Origin: Panicum virgatum
Taxonomy: Eukaryota; Streptophyta; Magnoliopsida; Poales; Poaceae
NCBI RefSeq assembly: GCF_016808335.1
Contig: NC_053149.1
Span: forward strand, 19,626,733 to 19,690,732
DNA: 64,000 nucleotides
Direction: 5' to 3'
The notes below the pieces were generated by a model. The model saw only the letters and a program-made list of their open reading frames with translations. It did no database searches and had not been told where the DNA came from. Made by a program: the position numbers and the translations under genes. Below are positions 59,401 through 64,000 of the stretch, piece by piece. How positions within the stretch are numbered: the stretch's first letter is position 1; the number at the start of each line of letters is the position of its first letter.

Positions 59401-60184
59401 TACTAGGGATTTTTTTTATAAAATTAAAAAAAGTCAATAGCATGGCTCCTCATTTGTTTATGAAATTCCTATCCAAGGCCATATGTTGTTCAAAATTGAA
59501 AACCCTCTACATATGCAACTTGTTATCTCATTGAGCTTTGTCAAATTGTTGTGACCCTTTGTGAGATACATTTCATATTCCCATGATCAAGATCACGTAC
59601 ACTCCACATATATTCTGCCAACTTCTACACTGGAAGTTGCGTGAGAACATTTCACCCATCCATACATATCATCCCACAAATAAAACTCCATGTTATTCAT
59701 GACTACTCTCTCCAAGTTATTATTTCAAGAAAAAGGATATGGGCTATGCAAAAATAAATAAAAGACATGCTCAAGAAAGCATGATGAAAAAAAAAGAGTT
59801 GGATACATGAAGGTCCAAGTATTCAAAGAAAAAAAAGAGAGAAAGAGATAGCCTATGTCCAAAGAATGAAAATGGAGAGAGATGGTTCATGAAAGGAGTT
59901 TAAACACCATCCATATAAAATTAAAATATTCACACTTGCACATCTTGATCAAGGTTTATGACTTGTTTCTCCTTCGGATCCAGTTTTTGACTTAGCAACA
60001 TATGAGGAACAAGTATGCCATCAACTTTCTCCCTACCCTGAGCTCCACATAAAAGCCTTTCTAGAGGTAGGAGAAAAAGAAGGAAACACTTTGCCTTGGT
60101 GAGGAATCCAAGTAGCAACAGGAGGGACTGGAGAGAACAAACTGAGGAGCTAAGCTACGTTTGCTTTTGAAAATTCATAAAAGG
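56458..60184 (+). other. Right interior of the gag-only Gypsy-type element
   Basis: No gene is supported. The stretch contains a purine-only low-complexity run (about 57173-57290), two tgtggggg tracts (57089 and 58953), short open frames without domains (for example 58012-58290) and A/T-rich DNA. It reads like the long non-coding 3' part of an Athila-type element. I looked for reverse transcriptase, integrase and RNase H motifs and saw none. Confidence 0.45.
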
Positions 60185-61061
60185 GATTTTTGGCGGGAAC
60201 GTCGTTCTTATCCTCTAGAAGGCGGTTGTCAATGATCCCATATTTGTTGAGGGCGGGAACCGACCTTTGGAGCTATAAAAGGGGCCTCCACACACCCTCT
60301 CAAGCATTCACAATTCCCATTTCATTCTCATACACTTCAAGGAGGAGAAGTAGTAGTAGTGTTCCACTTGTATCTTTAGAGTAGGGAGTGTGCGAGGAGG
60401 AGGATCGGAGAAGAGCCGGACTTGTCGGCCTCTCTTCGTCTTGTACCTCGACGGGTACGAATCACTTGAGTAAGTATCCGGAGTTCATCTTCTGTTAAGT
60501 TCTTGGTTAATTATTCTTAAGTTATTTATTCGTTTATGGGTTCATCGTATGTTCTTGTAACGTATGCTCTGGTAGAGGGCCCCTGATAAAGACGGGTAAC
60601 CTTGTACGCCGCGAGAGTAGTAATCGAAGGATTAGACGTGGTGTCTAGGCCCTAGATTGCCTTTGTTTGCCTCGTACTCCACAGTATTGCGGGGTAGACC
60701 ATAGGTGGTGACAGCCCTGTTGGTCCACTACGAAGCTGCTTCGTGGTTAGTGCACTCCCCCCTGTCCGGCTACGGCGTAGAGCAACAAGCCAGAGGTCCC
60801 TAACAGTACCTAGGTCAGACTGGTGCCTAAAGTAAATGAGTGAAATCCTAAGTCTACCTTAACTTGATCCTTATCTTTAGATAAACCACACTACCCGAAG
60901 CTCTCCTACTTCTTGTTCTCCCGGGTTAAACTAGCCAGAAGATCGTTACACCTCCGTTCCCGGTGAAAATATGATACCCTGAATACTCTCCAGGTGAAGT
61001 GCTACAACGGTATCTTCCGTGCACTCGCGGATTATTCTGTGAACGTTAAGAAATACCAACA
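60185..61061 (+). repeat. LTR copy 2 (5'-truncated) of the gag-only Gypsy-type element
   Basis: It matches LTR copy 1 from position 43298 onward without net indels: 886 bp in both when nine extra bases (agcatttct) beyond the LTR end are counted. It lacks the first 364 bp of the LTR. The extra nine bases match the leader of copy 1, which a plain 3' LTR should not contain. Confidence 0.75.
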
Positions 61062-61070
61062 AGCATTTCT

Positions 61071-62201
61071 GGCAACGTGCCCAAGGTAGAAGAAGCACAT
61101 GAGCCTTTGGATGCTGATCTAACGGCTGAAAAAAATTCATATGATAGGAACTAGTAGCCACAGAATCACTAGACTGATCAATAGACATGCCCTTATCCAC
61201 TGGCGAGTCTATGATGTAAAATTAGAGGGGCTCATTTTCCTTTCTTCTTCCTCCCTTCTTCCTTTTTCTTCTTCTTCCTCTCCTTCATTCATAGTTAAAA
61301 ATTGTTGAGGGACTTTGGGGGGCTCCATGGAATCCATGGGAGTAGAGGGTTAGAGATTGGGAAATAAAGAATTTGTCCCATTCCCATATATTTGTATGTT
61401 TAGGGCCTGGATTTGGGAAATGATTGAAGTATGTATGAGTTCATTTGGTATAAGTGCAATTTCATAATTGTAGACATTATAATCCAAACACCCATAATCC
61501 ACTTTTCTGCATAGGATTTTCTGTAGCCCCTTCTTTTTTTCGAACCCAAATTTCAAATCTATCTATAAAATGTTAAAACAATTGAAAATCTTTCTTACCA
61601 AGATTAGACCCACCGTAACCCTCATGGAGTCCCCACTTGTCAGGCCAAAAGATTTGACGAAAGGGAGGGAGAGATTGGTTTCGTCAATGTTTTCCACCAA
61701 AATCCTATTACTTTTTATACCAGCAATTTCATATACCCACCTTTTGACCCACATATTATTTTTAGCATGCACATACTTTTCTTTGCACATACATTGACCC
61801 ATAATTTACTTCATTTTTTCTTTTGGAAGGATAATAATTGACATCATTGTGTATGGAAGGAAAAGAAAGACGTATATTAACTTATTATTTTTTTAGTATA
61901 CACATACTTTCTTTGCACATACGTTAAGCCATAATTTATGTTATTTTTTCTTTTGGAAGGATAATATTTGACATCATTGTTTATGGAAGGAAAAGAAAGA
62001 CGTGTATTATTTTTAGAAGAAAAATAAATGGCATCATTGCTTGATGGTTTTGGAAGAATATTAATTGACATCATTATTTTATGAAAAGAAAAGAAAGATG
62101 TGTATTATTTTCTAAAAGAAAATAAATAACATCATTGCTTAATGGAAGAAAAATTAAATACATGCCACGTACATCCTCGCTAGTGTTAGGAAAGTTTTAT
62201 A
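61071..62201. other. Flank between retroelement and kinase gene
   Basis: 61071-61210 on the minus strand has an open frame (including QSSDSVATSSYHMNFFQPLD) that may be an exon remnant, unrecognised. 61350-61750 shows nothing. 61756-62150 is an A/T-rich stretch with diverged tandem repeats. Confidence 0.35.
61756..62150. repeat. Diverged tandem repeats, about 120-130 bp
   Basis: The block with cacatactttYctttgcacat then ttttggaaggataataNttg starts at about 61769 and again at about 61901. Shorter echoes (gacatcatt...gaaaagaaagaYgtgtatta) follow at about 62010 and 62070. Confidence 0.75.
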
Positions 62202-62354
62202 CTCCCTCCGTTCTACAATATAAGCATTCCTAGCTATGTTTTTTAATGTCCAGATTCATAACATCTCTAATGTATCTGGACAAGTATCCGTCCAGATACA
62301 TAGAAGATGCTTTAAATCTGGTGAATAGCTAGGAATGCTTATATTCTGGAACAG
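62202..62354. mobile_element. Stowaway MITE upstream of the kinase gene
   Basis: Flanked by TA at 62200-62201 and 62355-62356. The left end ctccctccgttctacaatat and the inverted right part (atattctggaacag) pair, and atgcttatat/tataagcat blocks extend the hairpin. It is 153 bp long. Confidence 0.8.
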
Positions 62355-62480
62355 TAGAAACCATCATATATCCCAATCCCACTTTCCTGTTTCCAATTCC
62401 AACCACCACCAGCATTTCCACGCGGGAGGCGGCGTGAAAAGACAGCGAGCGCCCCGCCATGTCACGCCGCCTTCTGGCTG

Positions 62481-62505
62481 TGGGCCCACTCCTCCACGCC
62501 ACGTG
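62481..62505 (+). promoter_or_regulatory. Site II palindrome and G-box
   Basis: TGGGCCCA lies at 62481-62488 and the G-box CACGTG at 62500-62505. A weak TATA-like gtatatta follows. They lie about 600 bp upstream of the first splice donor of the kinase gene. The promoter role is inferred. Confidence 0.45.
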
Positions 62506-62599
62506 TATATTAGCTGTCCGGAGGGGTCCGTTCGCCGACCCCGAAACTCCACGTCACACTCGAGCTCCGGAACGGTCGCTAACCCGCCACCTGCCTCTT

Positions 62600-63845
62600 T
62601 TAACCCCGTCCCTAATCCCCCACTAATCCGCCACCTTTTTAGTTTTTACCAATTCTTTATCCTTACGAGGAAAAACAAGCAGCAAAGAGGGAGCAAAAGG
62701 AGCAGCCAGGGCCAACTACTCCTGCCGCTCCTGCGCTGCTGCTCACCACCACCACCACCACCATCCTCCGCTTCCCCCCGCCCCCCGCGCCGTCCGCGTT
62801 TCGGTGCCATCGCCATTCGCGGATTTCTTTGGAGGAAAAGGCAAGCAAGCGAAGCGGCGGGCGCCGAAATACTCCACAGATACCACTCACCTACCGCTCC
62901 AATCCGCCCATCCACCGGGCGCGGAAAGCTTATCACCCTCCCTCCCTCTCCCTCCCCGCGTTTCCCTTCCTCCCCTCCTCCCTCGCCGCACAGCGCCAGG
63001 AGGCCGCCGCCGGGAGGTGTGTCTCTGTCTCCCTCTCCGCTGGATCCTCCGGCCTCTCGCCGTCTTCTGGAGGGGAGATCCGGCCGCTCGGGCGTCGGCT
63101 GGGTTCTTTTTCTGCTGGTAAGCTGGCCTTCCTTGGCTCTGTGGAGCGGTTCTTGTTCTCAGGCAGATCCAAATCTCTCGTCCATCCCTCCCTCTGCCCC
63201 CATTCAGTTTGCTGTGGATTTTGGTGCTTTGCGGGCTCCATCTGTGGTTCGGTTAGGTTCTTCTGCTTCTTCCTCGGCGTTCGAGATCGGCAGGAGGTGA
63301 TGCCTTTCGGCTTCTTGGCACCAAATTGAGTTGCAAGTGCATCTTGTAGTATTCGAAAAGAAAAGAAAAGTATCTCTTTTTTTTCTTTGGTTGATGGCTT
63401 CCCCACTGCTGCCACAGCCGCAAACACGATGGGGAACTAAATGTGCTAGCTGTTGATCTTTGCGTGTGCCGGTACACGACCCGTACTGTGATCGCCATCG
63501 CGGGAATTTATTATCCCCTGTACACCATTGGATTGGATTGGAGCACAGCTGCAGTAAACACCTTGTCTTGGCTTCCCTTCCAGCCCACGATAATGTACTC
63601 CCCTTGTACTGCCCGTCTTAACTGCTCCCATTTAGTCCAGGAAGTGGGAGCTGTCAGCTGTCCTTCCTATATTCATGTTCCGTGGATTGCGGATGCCTGC
63701 ATTTGCATTTCGATCCTAGGAGGGCCGACCGTAAGCTCGTTAGAGTTTCCTGCGTTCTGTGATGTGATTTGTTTAGCTGGATGGGCAGCTGACTTGTTTG
63801 TCTGAATTTGCTTTGCGTGTAGGAGCAGGAAGCTGGCATCCTGCC
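62600..63845 (+). other. 5' UTR exon and leader intron of the kinase gene
   Basis: A GC/CT-rich leader block (with a caccaccacc run at about 62746) ends at a donor, ctgGTAAGC (63117/63118). The intron runs to an acceptor at 63822 (tgtag) or 63828 (gcag), just before the coding start. Transcription start is unknown. The open frames in this block are not supported as coding. Confidence 0.55.
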
Positions 63846-64000
63846 ATGTCGTCGCCTAGGGCCTCCCCTACTCTGAAGGATCATCTCTCTGCGCCCACAG
63901 GCCCCTTGCATCTCAAAGTATGGGAGGTCGTATGCATTGCCCTAGGAGTTTTCATGGTGGTCGTCTTCTTTGTTGCTGTGTGGCTTACAATCCGGAGTAA
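63846..64000 (+). CDS. Receptor-like Ser/Thr kinase, N-terminus only
   Basis: The first 51 codons lie in the window, starting MSSPRASPTLKDHLSAPTGP. A membrane segment follows (about residues 26-47, VWEVVCIALGVFMVVVFFVAVW) and then LTIRS at the window end. A short Ser/Thr-rich ectodomain, the LH(L)KVWEV block and one helix followed by basic residues match the receptor-like kinase group that includes Arabidopsis At1g01540 and At4g01330 and their grass orthologues. These are plasma-membrane kinases of mostly unknown ligand. The kinase domain must lie to the right. The start is the first ATG after the leader intron acceptor. Confidence 0.75.
   Translation, partial: MSSPRASPTLKDHLSAPTGPLHLKVWEVVCIALGVFMVVVFFVAVWLTIRS

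Larger units (their letters stand above)
42934..61061 (+). mobile_element. Gag/protease-only LTR element with tRNA-Asp PBS (Athila/Tat-like)
   Basis: Two related LTR copies (42934-44174 and the 3' part at 60185-61061) enclose an interior that includes a primer-binding site complementary to tRNA-Asp, a gag-protease reading frame and long non-coding DNA. Purine tracts with agtgtgggggaag (about 57089) and agtgtggggggaat (about 58953) resemble those of Athila-type elements. No reverse transcriptase or integrase was seen in any interior part, so it is a large non-autonomous element. A solo LTR and a Copia element are nested inside (46307-56452). Shared LTR parts differ by roughly 40 of 886 bases by eye. 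Confidence 0.65.

Noticed and set aside
62335..63300. 321-residue open frame before the kinase gene
   Set aside because: It is Pro/Ser/Arg-rich low-complexity sequence crossing a clear splice donor at 63118 and starting inside a Stowaway MITE. It fits a 5' UTR, not a protein.

Overview
The window is nuclear DNA from a grass (Poaceae), probably panicoid. Three things point there: intron-rich plant genes with GC-rich 5' ends, grass-type Tourist and Stowaway MITEs, and layers of nested LTR retrotransposons plus CACTA DNA transposons. Panicoid is an inference from MITE style, not something the sequence proves.

The left third (1-27.7 kb) is a gene-containing zone. It holds an intronless cytosolic ribosomal protein L26 gene (1484-1957, +), an intronless GT61-family Golgi glycosyltransferase gene (16520-18160, +) and a 15-exon SMU1 splicing-factor gene (27291-22209, -). 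Between them lie many small elements. I could bound the following by target-site duplications: a tRNA-derived SINE, two hAT MITEs (8-bp TSDs), a 1-kb Mutator-type foldback (9-bp TSD), Tourist/PIF elements (3-bp TSDs), Stowaways (TA), a solo LTR (5-bp TSD) and a tiny LINE tail. Two host-gene fragments are also present: an NPF/PTR transporter piece inside a larger inverted-repeat element, and one orphan exon of a malectin/LRR receptor-type gene.

From 27.7 to 61 kb the window is almost entirely transposons. A CACTA element has a good 5' terminus and a decayed TNP2 transposase. It runs into a second CACTA-type 5' region. That abuts a Ty3/Gypsy element of the Tat type, identified by its extra RNase H domain before integrase. 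This Tat element keeps only its 3' LTR and carries a spliced-looking gene on its antisense strand. Next is a gag/protease-only element primed by tRNA-Asp (Athila/Tat-like, 42.9-61.1 kb). It contains a probable 3.9-kb solo LTR, which in turn contains a complete gag-only Copia element on the minus strand.

The right end (62.4-64 kb) is the promoter, 5' UTR exon and first coding residues of a receptor-like kinase gene that continues beyond the window.

The host genes (translation, splicing, cell-wall synthesis, signalling) are functionally unrelated neighbours, as expected in a plant genome. The most unusual structures are the antisense spliced gene in the Tat element, the gag-only Copia element in a three-level nest, the long foldback, and the duplicated exon end inside SMU1 intron 6.
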